Origin: Kineothrix sp. IPX-CK | GTDB taxonomy: Bacteria > Bacillota > Clostridia > Lachnospirales > Lachnospiraceae | Direction of reading: 5' to 3' | NCBI RefSeq assembly: GCF_039134705.1 | Contig: NZ_CP146256.1 | Span: 558,001 to 622,000 of the forward strand | Length of the DNA stretch: 64,000 bases | Shown: positions 1-9,525 of the stretch, one piece after another | Layout: each line of letters begins with the position of its first letter | Numbering within the stretch: position 1 is the first letter of the stretch | Position numbers and translations under genes: made by a program | Notes under the pieces: model-generated | Database searches by the model: none | Told to the model about the DNA's origin: nothing | Seen by the model: only the letters and a program-made list of their open reading frames with translations

Positions 1-57
1 GGTTATTAAAATAGAAGTGGAATAATTCACGAATTTAAAAGGAGCAGGAGTATAAAG

Positions 58-2244
58 ATGAAGGTAAGCATAGAAAATAAGGAGAAAGCGGAGCTTTTGT
101 TAAAGCAGCTCACGCTGGATGAAAAAATAGGAATGATTCACGGAGACGGGCTGTTTCATACAAAAGGAGTAGAACGGCTTGGTATACCGCCGCTTTATAT
201 GTCCGACGGGCCTATGGGAGTTAGGGCGGAGTGGGAAAATGACGCGTGGATCCCTATAGGACACTCTCAGGATGCCTGCTCTTATTTGCCCAGTAACTCT
301 GCAATCGCGGCCACCTGGAACAAGGAGCTGGCATATGAATGCGGCAGCGTGTTAGGAGAAGAGGCCAGAGGAAGAGGGAAGGATATCATTCTGGCACCCG
401 GTATCAACATTAAGAGAAGTCCGTTAAATGGAAGAAACTTTGAATATATGAGTGAGGACCCTTATCTGACCGCGAAGCAGTGCGTAGAAGTGATTAAGGG
501 AATTCAAGAGCATGACGTGGCAGCTTGCGTGAAACATTTCGCCATGAACAGCCAGGAAACTGAGAGGTTATGGGTAGATGTGGAGGTAGAGGAGAGGGCC
601 CTCCGCGAAATATACCTTCCGGCTTTTCGTGCGGCAGTGGATGAGGGCAATTCCTATTCCCTGATGGGAGCCTATAATTTGATACGCGGGCAGCACTGCT
701 GTGAAAGCAAACTGCTTTTGAACGAAATACTGAGGAAAGAATGGGGCTACGAAGGATTGGTGGTTTCTGACTGGGGAGCGGTGCATAAGACGAAGGAAGC
801 GGCGGAAAGCGGTTTAGATGTGGAGATGTCAGTAACAAGCAATTTCAATGAATATTTTATGGCACAGCCCTTGAAGAAGGCCGTGGAGGACGGAGAGATA
901 AGCGAGGAGCTTGTGGATGAGAAGATTCGTCATATCCTCTGGCTGATGCTGGAACTTCATATGTTCGATGTGGATAAAAAGGAAGAAAAGACGGTAAAAT
1001 GTGGAAGGAAGAGCGGATGCTATAATACCCCCGGGCATAGAGAAAAGACGTTGGATGCGGCGAGGGAATCCATCATTCTTTTAAAGAATGAGAATAATAT
1101 ACTCCCTCTTAAGAAAGAAAAAATCGATAAACTTCTCCTCATTGGTGTGAATGCAGATCGGATGCACTCAAACGGAGGAGGAAGCGCGGAAATAAAAGCA
1201 CTTTATGAAATCACGCCGTATATGGGATTGGCGAACCAGCTCGGCGGAAACTGCGAGATCAAATATATCGAAGGATATTTTGAGGAAAAGAAAATACAAA
1301 GCGAGGAAAACTGGCAGGAGAGCAGCCTGGAGGCCGACGGCGGAAGAAAACGCACCGGGGATGCAGAAAGTGAAGCTGCTTTGAAGAAAAGAAAAGAACT
1401 GCTCGATGAAGCTGTGAAATATGCAGAGGAATATGAGCACGTTATTTTCGTCGGAGGTCTGAATCACGAATACGATGTGGAAGGACAAGACAGAAGCGAC
1501 ATGAAACTTCCTTATGGACAGGATGCAATGCTGGATGCAGTTCTTTCGGTGAATCCGGATACGATAGTAGTGATGATTGCAGGCTCCCCGATAGAAATGA
1601 GCAGATGGGAGAACAAGGCGAAAGCTATCGTCTTTAGCTTTTATGCAGGAATGGAGGGCGGCAGCGCCCTGGCGGAAGTTCTGCTGGGAGAGGTTAACCC
1701 TTCGGGAAAACTGCCGGAAAGCTTTCCTTATACTTATGAGGACTGCAGCGCTCATAAGATAGGAGACTTTGCGAAGAAGGATTTGCTTCATTATAAAGAA
1801 GGAATGTACGTGGGTTACCGATACTATGAGAAGAATAAGATACCTGTGCAATATTGCTTCGGCCACGGTCTTTCTTATACAGAATTTGTCTATGGCAACA
1901 TGACGGCATGGATGAAGACTGACGGACCGGACTGGCGGGTAGAGGTAAGCTGTGACATTAAGAATGCCGGAAAAAGAAAAGGAAAGGAAATCATACAGCT
2001 TTATATTAAGGATAAAACAAATAAGGTGGATAAGCCTGTTAAGGAGCTTAAGGGCTATGAGAAAATAGAACTGGAAGCAGGGGAAACGGGTAGAGTAAGC
2101 TTTTGCCTGAGAGAGGAAGACTTCGCCTACTATGATCAGAAGGCGGAGAAGTTTGAGACAATTTCCGGAAATTATGAGCTGATTCTGGCAGCATCCCTTA
2201 TGGACGAGCGTCTGCGGGAGGAGATAGAGCTCTCGTTTTCCTGA
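58..2244 (+). CDS. Glycoside hydrolase family 3 beta-glucosidase
   Basis: A 728-residue GH3 enzyme expected to release glucose or a related sugar from beta-linked oligosaccharides or glycosides. The N-terminal barrel domain holds the GH3 nucleophile motif VVSDWG, with the Asp at about residue 238. The second alpha/beta domain follows (HEYDVEGQDRS, about 475), and a C-terminal fibronectin-III-like domain closes the protein (FGHGLSYTEF onward, about 600-728). No signal peptide is visible, so it is probably cytoplasmic and acts on imported sugars. The start has an AGGAGCAGGAG ribosome-binding site. An insertion rich in Glu/Lys at about 415-465 between the two catalytic domains is longer than in many relatives. 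Exact substrate cannot be told from sequence; beta-xylosidase or arabinosidase activity is also possible. Confidence 0.93.
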   Translation: MKVSIENKEKAELLLKQLTLDEKIGMIHGDGLFHTKGVERLGIPPLYMSDGPMGVRAEWENDAWIPIGHSQDACSYLPSNSAIAATWNKELAYECGSVLGEEARGRGKDIILAPGINIKRSPLNGRNFEYMSEDPYLTAKQCVEVIKGIQEHDVAACVKHFAMNSQETERLWVDVEVEERALREIYLPAFRAAVDEGNSYSLMGAYNLIRGQHCCESKLLLNEILRKEWGYEGLVVSDWGAVHKTKEAAESGLDVEMSVTSNFNEYFMAQPLKKAVEDGEISEELVDEKIRHILWLMLELHMFDVDKKEEKTVKCGRKSGCYNTPGHREKTLDAARESIILLKNENNILPLKKEKIDKLLLIGVNADRMHSNGGGSAEIKALYEITPYMGLANQLGGNCEIKYIEGYFEEKKIQSEENWQESSLEADGGRKRTGDAESEAALKKRKELLDEAVKYAEEYEHVIFVGGLNHEYDVEGQDRSDMKLPYGQDAMLDAVLSVNPDTIVVMIAGSPIEMSRWENKAKAIVFSFYAGMEGGSALAEVLLGEVNPSGKLPESFPYTYEDCSAHKIGDFAKKDLLHYKEGMYVGYRYYEKNKIPVQYCFGHGLSYTEFVYGNMTAWMKTDGPDWRVEVSCDIKNAGKRKGKEIIQLYIKDKTNKVDKPVKELKGYEKIELEAGETGRVSFCLREEDFAYYDQKAEKFETISGNYELILAASLMDERLREEIELSFS

Positions 2245-2441
2245 AATAGCAAAACGGAAAAAATTCGTAAAATTTGTTCTCTTTTATGTGCTCATTTTAA
2301 TGATAATATTTCAAAAAATGCAGATTTATAAAAACAAGATTAAAAACTAACAAAGATGATAGCCTCATTTTTAGTAAAATTTAATAAATTTTAACAAAGT
2401 TAAGAAAATGTTAAGAGATTGCAGCTTGGATTAACGAATAA

Positions 2442-2470
2442 TTGACAAAGCAAAAAGCAAGTAATAGAAT
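2442..2470 (+). promoter_or_regulatory. Sigma-A promoter P1 of the ATP synthase operon
   Basis: TTGACA, a 17-base spacer, then TAGAAT. It lies in a 337-base AT-rich gap between the GH3 gene and atpB, about 140 bases upstream of atpB. I see no gene in this gap, and no terminator for the GH3 gene. Confidence 0.7.
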
Positions 2471-2535
2471 GACATCGATTACACAAAAGATTACGTTGGA
2501 TTTCGTACAAATGGTGGCGGTTATCTACAATGCTG

Positions 2536-2544
2536 TGCTATAAT
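2536..2544 (+). promoter_or_regulatory. Extended -10 promoter P2 upstream of atpB
   Basis: TGC followed by a perfect TATAAT. There is no good -35 at the right distance, so this would act as an extended -10 promoter. Transcription would start about 50 bases before the likely atpB start. Confidence 0.5.
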
Positions 2545-2581
2545 GGTTGGAAATGTTGTAACCGTGTATTAATGATGAAGA

Positions 2582-3301
2582 ATGTACGGAGAAGGAAAGG
2601 ATGTGAGGAGCATGGATGCTTTCGTTGAGTCCTTACTGGGAGAACTGAATTGCGAGGTCGTATTTACGATTCCCCTTTTCGGTGGAATTCCCGTTTTGGA
2701 GTCGGTGGTGGTCACTTGGATAATTATGGCTGTATTGACGTTGGCTTCGATTATACTCGTGCGGAACCTGAAGGTGGAAAATGTAGGGCGAAAGCAATTG
2801 ATGTTGGAGACGGCCATCGGAGGTTTATATGGATTTGTTGAGGGGTGTGTTGGACACCGTGGGAGGAAATACATTCCGTATTTGATTACTGCAGCGCTGT
2901 ATATCGGCATGGCAGATTTAATAGGATTGTTTGGTTTTAAGCCTCCGACAAAGGATTTGAATGTAACGATAGCACTGGCGCTCATAAGTATTATGCTGAT
3001 TGAGATAGCAGGTCTGAGGCAAAAAGGACTGAAGGGCTTTTTAAAAAGCTTTGCCCAGCCTATTGCCATAATGCTTCCTATCAATATTTTGGAAGTATTT
3101 ATACGGCCATTATCCCTTTGCATGCGGCTTTTTGGTAATGTGTTGGGATCTTTCGTAGTAATGGGGCTGATCAAACTGATCGTACCGGCTGTTGTGCCAG
3201 TTGCATTCAGCTTGTACTTCGATATTTTCGACGGTTTGATTCAGGCGTATGTTTTCGTGTTTCTGACTTCTCTGTTTGTCGGAGAAGCTGTAGAAGATTA
3301 A
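2582..3301 (+). CDS. atpB: F0F1 ATP synthase subunit a
   Basis: Membrane subunit a of the F0 sector, which forms the two half-channels that deliver ions to the c-ring. The essential Arg of helix 4 is seen in the motif CMRLFGN (about residue 182), and several hydrophobic helices span the protein. It is the first gene of the ATP synthase operon. The start is uncertain: the ATG at 2582 has no clear ribosome-binding site, while a GTG at 2603 has AAGGAAAGG just upstream and an ATG at 2612 gives MDAFVESLLG. I favour 2603 or 2612; the outer limit is given here. No atpI gene precedes it, although atpI is common in this position elsewhere. Confidence 0.95.
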   Translation: MYGEGKDVRSMDAFVESLLGELNCEVVFTIPLFGGIPVLESVVVTWIIMAVLTLASIILVRNLKVENVGRKQLMLETAIGGLYGFVEGCVGHRGRKYIPYLITAALYIGMADLIGLFGFKPPTKDLNVTIALALISIMLIEIAGLRQKGLKGFLKSFAQPIAIMLPINILEVFIRPLSLCMRLFGNVLGSFVVMGLIKLIVPAVVPVAFSLYFDIFDGLIQAYVFVFLTSLFVGEAVED

Positions 3302-3338
3302 TAAAAATAAAATTACAAAGTGAAAAGGAGTATTTATT

Positions 3339-3569
3339 ATGGATTCAACAATATTAGTAGCTATTGGAGCAGCGATCGCAGTTTTTACAGGTCTTGGTGC
3401 AGGTATCGGTATCAGTCTCGCAACCGGAAAGGCAGCAGACGCTATTGCCAGACAGCCTGAAGCAGATGCCAAGATCAGAACCACATTGCTTATCGGCTGT
3501 GCACTTGCAGAGGCGACAGCTATTTACGGTTTCGTTATTGCATTGTTAATTGTTCTGTTATTGAAGTAA
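3339..3569 (+). CDS. atpE: F0F1 ATP synthase subunit c
   Basis: A 76-residue two-helix hairpin that oligomerises into the rotor ring. The polar loop reads ARQPEA, and the ion-binding carboxylate is Glu58 in LAEATAIYG. Aligned by eye with Na+-type c subunits such as that of Ilyobacter, the Na+ ligands Gln32 and Ser66 are replaced by Ile25 and Ala59, which points to H+ coupling. The SD is AAAAGGAG. The gene sits 37 bases after atpB and is followed by a short run of hairpins before atpF. Confidence 0.96.
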   Translation: MDSTILVAIGAAIAVFTGLGAGIGISLATGKAADAIARQPEADAKIRTTLLIGCALAEATAIYGFVIALLIVLLLK

Positions 3570-3577
3570 GTATACTG

Positions 3578-3630
3578 TCTGGAGCGTTTCCAGATGAGTG
3601 TTTTTTACTCAGATGAGTGTTTTTTACTCA
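3578..3630 (+). repeat. Hairpin plus 19-base tandem repeat between atpE and atpF
   Basis: First comes a hairpin with arms TCTGGA/TCCAGA (3578-3594). Two exact tandem copies of a 19-base unit follow (3591-3609 and 3610-3628). Each unit reads CAGATGAGTGTTTTTTACT and can fold TGAGT against ACTCA. The block lies in the only sizeable gap inside the atp operon, directly after the gene needed in most copies per complex. Confidence 0.75.
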
Positions 3631-3656
3631 TTAATATGAGAAAGGCGGAAGGCAAT

Positions 3657-4106
3657 ATGCTGAATATAAACTTTTGGAATATTGTATTTACTATTATAAA
3701 TGTGTTTGTATTATACTGGCTTATGAAAAAATTTTTGGTAAAGCCCGTAATGGGAATTATCGAAAAACGTGAGCAGTTGATTCAGGGACAATTGGGCGAT
3801 GCAAAGAAAAATCAAGAGCAGGCCATGGAATTAAAAGAGCGATACGAAACGAAGATGGATTCGGCAGAAAGAGAAGCCGAAGAAATTGTGTTGCAGGCAA
3901 AGGAGCAGGCGCTGGAAGAAAAGGCTCAGATTATGGAAGAAGCCAAGGCCGAATCCGACAGGCTCATGGAAAGAGCGAAGAAGGAAATCGATAACCAGCA
4001 GGAGAGAGCAAGACGGGAAGCAGAAAGTCAGATTGCCGGCCTTGCTTTGATGGCTGCGAGAAAAATATTAAAGTCGGGTGAGATAAATGACGCAAACAGC
4101 CAATAA
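3657..4106 (+). CDS. atpF: F0F1 ATP synthase subunit b
   Basis: A 149-residue peripheral stalk subunit with one N-terminal membrane helix (INFWNIVFTIINVFVLYWLM) and a long charged coiled coil that reaches the F1 head. The start chosen is the ATG at 3657, preceded by AAGGCGGAAGG; an upstream in-frame ATG at 3594 would run through the tandem hairpin repeat and lacks an SD. The 3' end overlaps atpH by 20 bases, which suggests translational coupling. Confidence 0.95.
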   Translation: MLNINFWNIVFTIINVFVLYWLMKKFLVKPVMGIIEKREQLIQGQLGDAKKNQEQAMELKERYETKMDSAEREAEEIVLQAKEQALEEKAQIMEEAKAESDRLMERAKKEIDNQQERARREAESQIAGLALMAARKILKSGEINDANSQ

Positions 4107-4590
4107 TTATGGGAAGGTGTTGTACGAGCTTTCCATACCGAAAGAAGAGGTAGAGCGGACTGCAAAATTGTTTGAAGAAGAGCCCAAGCTGCTTAATATC
4201 CTGCAGAACCCTACTATTTTACGGAAAAAGAAATATGCGGTGATCGATCGGATCTTCGATGGAAAAATGTCCGTTTTTTTAAAGCTTTTATGCAAATATG
4301 GACGGATTGGTCAACTTATGAACGCATTTATTGCCTATCGCGAGCATTATGAGAAGCAGCATGGAATCTTGCATGGACAAATATATTATGTAAATCCTCT
4401 CGAGAAAACGGAGAAAGAACGGATAGTACAATTTCTAAAGGAGAAGTTTTCTTGTGAAGAAGTATTGTTGGCGGAAGAGAAGGACGAATCTCTTCTTGGC
4501 GGCTATCTGTTGAAAGCGGACGGGATAGAATTTGACTTCAGCTATGAAGGGCGTCTGCATCAATTGGAGAAAAAAATAACTGGGAGGTGA
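4087..4590 (+). CDS. atpH: F0F1 ATP synthase subunit delta
   Basis: A 167-residue delta subunit (OSCP homologue) that joins the b stalk to the top of the alpha3beta3 head. It shows the expected helical N-terminal domain ([14 protein letters not shown]) and the C-terminal segment with the family pattern [20 protein letters not shown]. It overlaps atpF upstream and reaches into the ribosome-binding region of atpA. Length is slightly short of the usual 175-180 residues. Confidence 0.94.
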   Translation: MTQTANNYGKVLYELSIPKEEVERTAKLFEEEPKLLNILQNPTILRKKKYAVIDRIFDGKMSVFLKLLCKYGRIGQLMNAFIAYREHYEKQHGILHGQIYYVNPLEKTEKERIVQFLKEKFSCEEVLLAEEKDESLLGGYLLKADGIEFDFSYEGRLHQLEKKITGR

Positions 4591-4595
4591 ACGCT

Positions 4596-6098
4596 GTGAG
4601 TGCGATCAGTGCAGCAGACATTATTTCTATTTTAAAAGAAGAGGTTGAAAATTACAACTGGGATGCCGAAGAGCAGGAAGTTGGTTCTGTTATCTGGGTA
4701 GGAGATGGAATTGCTACCATATATGGTATAGACCATGCCATGTATGGTGAGATTGTTATATTTGATAATGGTATCAAGGGTATGGTGCAGGACATTCGAA
4801 GAAATGAAATCGGATGTATTCTCTTTGGCAGCGATACTGGAATAAAAGAGGGTACCAAAGTAATAAGAACGAAAAAAAAAGCAGGCATCCCCGTGGGAGA
4901 AGGTTATATCGGAAGAATCATCAATGCGCTGGGCGAGCCGGTAGATGGAAAGGGAGAGATTCCCGCCAAGGATTACAGACCGATAGAAGAAGAAGCCCCG
5001 GGAATTACTCAGCGTAGATCCGTAAATACTCCCTTGGAGACGGGAATCTTGTCCATTGACTCCATGTTTCCTATTGGACGCGGACAAAGAGAGCTGATTA
5101 TCGGAGACAGACAGACCGGAAAGACTTCCATTGCTTTGGATACGATTATCAACCAAAGGGGGAAAGGAGTTATCTGTATTTACGTAGCCATCGGCCAGAA
5201 GGCATCCAGCGTGGCAAAACTGGTTTCCACACTGGAACACCACGGCGCTTTGGATTATACGATCGTGCTTGTTTCTACAGCCAGTGAACCGGCTTCACTG
5301 CAATATATCGCTCCTTATGCCGGAACGGCATTGGGCGAGTATTTTATGTATCAGGGAAAAGACGTGCTCATGGTTTACGACGATCTATCCAAGCACGCAG
5401 TGGCATACCGTGCGCTGTCCCTTTTACTGGAGCGTCCGCCCGGACGTGAGGCATACCCGGGGGACGTATTCTACCTTCATTCCAGATTATTGGAGCGTTC
5501 CAGCCGTTTGAACGATGAATTGGGTGGCGGTTCCATCACAGCTCTTCCTATCGTAGAGACACAGGCAGGAGACGTATCCTCCTATATTCCTACAAACGTT
5601 ATTTCCATTACCGACGGGCAGATTTTTCTGGAAAGCGATTTGTTCTTCGCAGGTATGAGACCGGCGGTAAACGTAGGATTGTCCGTATCCCGTGTAGGCG
5701 GTGCCGCACAGACGAAGGCGATGAAAAAGGCGTCGGGAAGTATTCGTATCGATTTGGCACAGTACAGGGAAATGGAAGTGTTTACCCAGTTCAGTTCTGA
5801 TTTGGACGATAATACGAAGCGTCAGCTCCAGCACGGTAAGGTGTTGATGGAGCTGTTGAAGCAGCCCCTGGCGCACCCGCTCTCCTTGCATGAGCAGGTA
5901 ATGACGCTTTGCCTGGCCAACAATCGTATTTTTGATTCGGTAGAGGTAAAGAAGATAAAGGAATATCAGAAGGGAATACTGGAATTCATAGATAGGAAAT
6001 TTCCTAAGATAGGTTTTGAAATCGAAGAAAAGAAAGCCTTAACGGATGAGTTGATAGAGCAGATTATGGAGGCGGCCAAGGAATATAAGAGCAGGTGA
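4596..6098 (+). CDS. atpA: F0F1 ATP synthase subunit alpha
   Basis: Non-catalytic nucleotide-binding subunit of F1. It has the beta-barrel N-terminus, Walker [10 protein letters not shown] (about residue 170), the Walker B region [12 protein letters not shown], and the family signature [24 protein letters not shown] at 4587 overlaps the atpH stop codon, but the GTG at 4596 has TGGGAGGTGA at a proper distance and gives [11 protein letters not shown], so 4596 is preferred. The result is 500 residues, normal for the family. Confidence 0.97.
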   Translation: MSAISAADIISILKEEVENYNWDAEEQEVGSVIWVGDGIATIYGIDHAMYGEIVIFDNGIKGMVQDIRRNEIGCILFGSDTGIKEGTKVIRTKKKAGIPVGEGYIGRIINALGEPVDGKGEIPAKDYRPIEEEAPGITQRRSVNTPLETGILSIDSMFPIGRGQRELIIGDRQTGKTSIALDTIINQRGKGVICIYVAIGQKASSVAKLVSTLEHHGALDYTIVLVSTASEPASLQYIAPYAGTALGEYFMYQGKDVLMVYDDLSKHAVAYRALSLLLERPPGREAYPGDVFYLHSRLLERSSRLNDELGGGSITALPIVETQAGDVSSYIPTNVISITDGQIFLESDLFFAGMRPAVNVGLSVSRVGGAAQTKAMKKASGSIRIDLAQYREMEVFTQFSSDLDDNTKRQLQHGKVLMELLKQPLAHPLSLHEQVMTLCLANNRIFDSVEVKKIKEYQKGILEFIDRKFPKIGFEIEEKKALTDELIEQIMEAAKEYKSR

Positions 6099-6104
6099 TA
6101 GAGA

Positions 6105-6998
6105 ATGGCAAGTATAAAAGAAATTCAAGTCAGGAAGAAAAGTATACAGGATACGATGAAGATTACCAACGCGATGTATATGATTTCTTCTTCGAAGCTT
6201 AAGAAAGCAAAAAAGAATCTGGAAGCGACGGAGCCTTATTTCTTTACTCTGCAAAATACTATGAGCCAGATACTCCGCCACATTCCGGATGTGAAGAACA
6301 TTTATTTCGAGCAGGATGAGCAGAAGAGCCGGGATGAAAAAAAGGTTGGATATATCGTAATAACCGCCGATAAAGGTTTGGTTGGGGCTTATAATCACAA
6401 CATCTTAAAATTGGTGGATGAACATCTTAAAAGCTGTGAGAATCCGGTATTGTTTGTTGTAGGAGAAGTAGGGCGCCAGTATTTTAAACGCAGGAAAATG
6501 GACATCGAAGAAGAATTTCAATATACTGTTCAGAACCCTACCCTTGGAAGGGCAAGAAGAATTGCGGAAATTATTCTTGATATGTACAAAGAGGGCAGGC
6601 TGGATGAAGTGTACATTACCTATACGAAGATGGCGAATTTCATGCAGGCGGAAGCTGAAACTGTGAAGCTGCTTCCCTTGAAAAAATCGGATTTTCATAT
6701 AATACCTCCTGCCGGGGTACACATGGAAGAATTGGCGCTGAAGCCAAATGCTTGTGCGGTGGTGAACCATATTGCGGTGGATTATTTTGTGGGTTTCGTT
6801 TACGGAGCGCTGGTAGAATCCTTCTGCAGTGAGGAGAATTCCCGGATGATGGCGATGGAAGCAGCTGTGGATAATGCGGAGAAAATGTTATGGGAACTCG
6901 ATATCATGTATAATAGAGCAAGGCAGGCGGTGATTACGCAGCAAATCACTGAAGTAATCAGCGGCGCGAAAGCCCAGAAGAAAAAGAAGTCAAGTTAG
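6105..6998 (+). CDS. atpG: F0F1 ATP synthase subunit gamma
   Basis: The 297-residue central rotor shaft of F1. The N-terminal helix reads MASIKEIQVRKKSIQDTMK and continues with the conserved TNAMYMISSSKLKKA; the C-terminal helix carries NRARQAVITQQITEVISGA, as expected for the part inserted into the alpha3beta3 cavity. It follows atpA by 6 bases with AGGTGA as ribosome-binding site. Confidence 0.96.
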   Translation: MASIKEIQVRKKSIQDTMKITNAMYMISSSKLKKAKKNLEATEPYFFTLQNTMSQILRHIPDVKNIYFEQDEQKSRDEKKVGYIVITADKGLVGAYNHNILKLVDEHLKSCENPVLFVVGEVGRQYFKRRKMDIEEEFQYTVQNPTLGRARRIAEIILDMYKEGRLDEVYITYTKMANFMQAEAETVKLLPLKKSDFHIIPPAGVHMEELALKPNACAVVNHIAVDYFVGFVYGALVESFCSEENSRMMAMEAAVDNAEKMLWELDIMYNRARQAVITQQITEVISGAKAQKKKKSS

Positions 6999-8399
<1,401 letters not shown>

Positions 8400-8418
8400 A
8401 TAAGAGAGAGGTGTTGAT

Positions 8419-8829
8419 ATGGAGACATATAGCTTAATAGTAATGGCTGCGGACAAGACTTTTTTTGATGGGCACTGTGCGTCTCTCATTATTCCTTCTC
8501 TTGATGGTCTGGTAGGAATTCAGGCACACCATGAGAACATGGTAATTGCCGTAAAGGAAGGCGAAATCCGGATTAAGCTTGAGGATGGAACCGAAATAGA
8601 AGCTTTGGTGGGGATCGGATTTTTTAAAATAATAAATAATCGTGCTACTCTTCTTGTACAGACGGTGGAGCGGCCGGAGGATATTGATATCGCGCGAGCC
8701 AGAGAGGCAGAAGAGAGAGCGATGGAGAACTTGCGCCAGAAGCAGAGCCTTCGCGAATATTACCATACGCAGGCTGCTTTGTCCCGAGCTATGAGCAGAT
8801 TGAAAACAGTAGACAAACACAAGTATTGA
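8419..8829 (+). CDS. atpC: F0F1 ATP synthase subunit epsilon
   Basis: The 136-residue epsilon subunit, a beta sandwich followed by a two-helix C-terminal domain that can inhibit ATP hydrolysis. The motif GLVGIQAHHENMV is typical (usually MLPxHxP in other species), and the tail RAREAEERAMENLRQK is the helical part. It is the last gene of the operon and is followed by a strong terminator. Confidence 0.94.
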   Translation: METYSLIVMAADKTFFDGHCASLIIPSLDGLVGIQAHHENMVIAVKEGEIRIKLEDGTEIEALVGIGFFKIINNRATLLVQTVERPEDIDIARAREAEERAMENLRQKQSLREYYHTQAALSRAMSRLKTVDKHKY

Positions 8830-8852
8830 GTATAAATTGAATTGTGATAGAA

Positions 8853-8902
8853 GAGGGTACCAAGGTACGATATGAATTCGTGCTTTGGTGCCCTCCTTTT
8901 TT
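8853..8902 (+). terminator. Rho-independent terminator of the atp operon
   Basis: Arms GAGGGTACCAAGG and CTTTGGTGCCCTC around a loop, then CTTTTTT. It is placed 24 bases after atpC. Confidence 0.9.
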
Positions 8903-8932
8903 AGTTCTTCCATAAAAAAATATTGACAGATA

Positions 8933-8961
8933 AAAGTATATATGTGAAAATTGTTTATAAG
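8933..8961 (+). promoter_or_regulatory. Sigma-A promoter for marR-citrate synthase, with inverted repeat
   Basis: TTGACA, 17 bases, TATAAG. An inverted repeat GTTTATAAG (8953-8961) with TTGTAAAC (8974-8981) overlaps the -10 and the start region and could be the operator of the MarR protein encoded next. Confidence 0.65.
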
Positions 8962-9065
8962 TGAACTGTTCTTTTGTAAACTATTTATGCAAAAAGATTT
9001 GTTTAAGAGCAGTTTGCCTGTTGTCGGCAAAATTTTTGGAGCGGTCATCATGAGAGGAAGCAATT

Positions 9066-9503
9066 GTGAATAACGATTTTGAGACGTTGTTAAACGGTCA
9101 GCAGTTTAAAAAGCTTTATGAGAAAATGAGCAACCTCATTACGGAAAAGTATGGATTGCACAAGATAGAAATAGAAATCCTGCTCTTCCTGCGAAATGGA
9201 AGATATGATACGGCGAGGGATATCGCGGAGAATAAGTTTTTTTCAAAGGCCCATATTTCCCACGCCATCGAGCATTTGACGGAACGTGGTTATTTGACGG
9301 GGAAGGCGGATGAGCAGGACAGAAGGTGCATTCATCTGGAGCTTACGAAGGACGCGGAGCCGGTCTGTGAGGAACTGGAGAAGCTGAGAAAAGGCCTTGC
9401 GGACATTATTTATAAGGATGTCACAGAGGAAGAAAAGAAGGTGATGCTACAGGTAGGAAGGAAAATTGCACACAATATTAATGAGGAACTGGGAACTTTT
9501 TAG
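9066..9503 (+). CDS. MarR family transcriptional regulator
   Basis: A 145-residue winged-helix regulator. The DNA-binding core is seen as RDIAENKFFSKAHISHAIEHL followed by the wing RGYLTGKADEQDRRC (about residues 50-85), flanked by dimerisation helices. It starts at a GTG with GAGAGGAAG upstream. Only 22 bases separate it from the citrate synthase gene, so it may control that gene and itself through the inverted repeat in the promoter. Ligand unknown. Confidence 0.9.
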   Translation: MNNDFETLLNGQQFKKLYEKMSNLITEKYGLHKIEIEILLFLRNGRYDTARDIAENKFFSKAHISHAIEHLTERGYLTGKADEQDRRCIHLELTKDAEPVCEELEKLRKGLADIIYKDVTEEEKKVMLQVGRKIAHNINEELGTF

Positions 9504-9525
9504 GAAATAGAAAAGGAGAAAGACT

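Noticed and set aside
1168..1866. 232-codon minus-strand frame within the GH3 gene
   Set aside because: Antisense shadow of a well-defined enzyme gene; no SD and no recognisable domain.
3594..3656. Longer N-terminus for the ATP synthase b subunit
   Set aside because: It would translate the tandem hairpin repeat, lacks a ribosome-binding site, and adds residues not found in the family. The ATG at 3657 has a strong SD.
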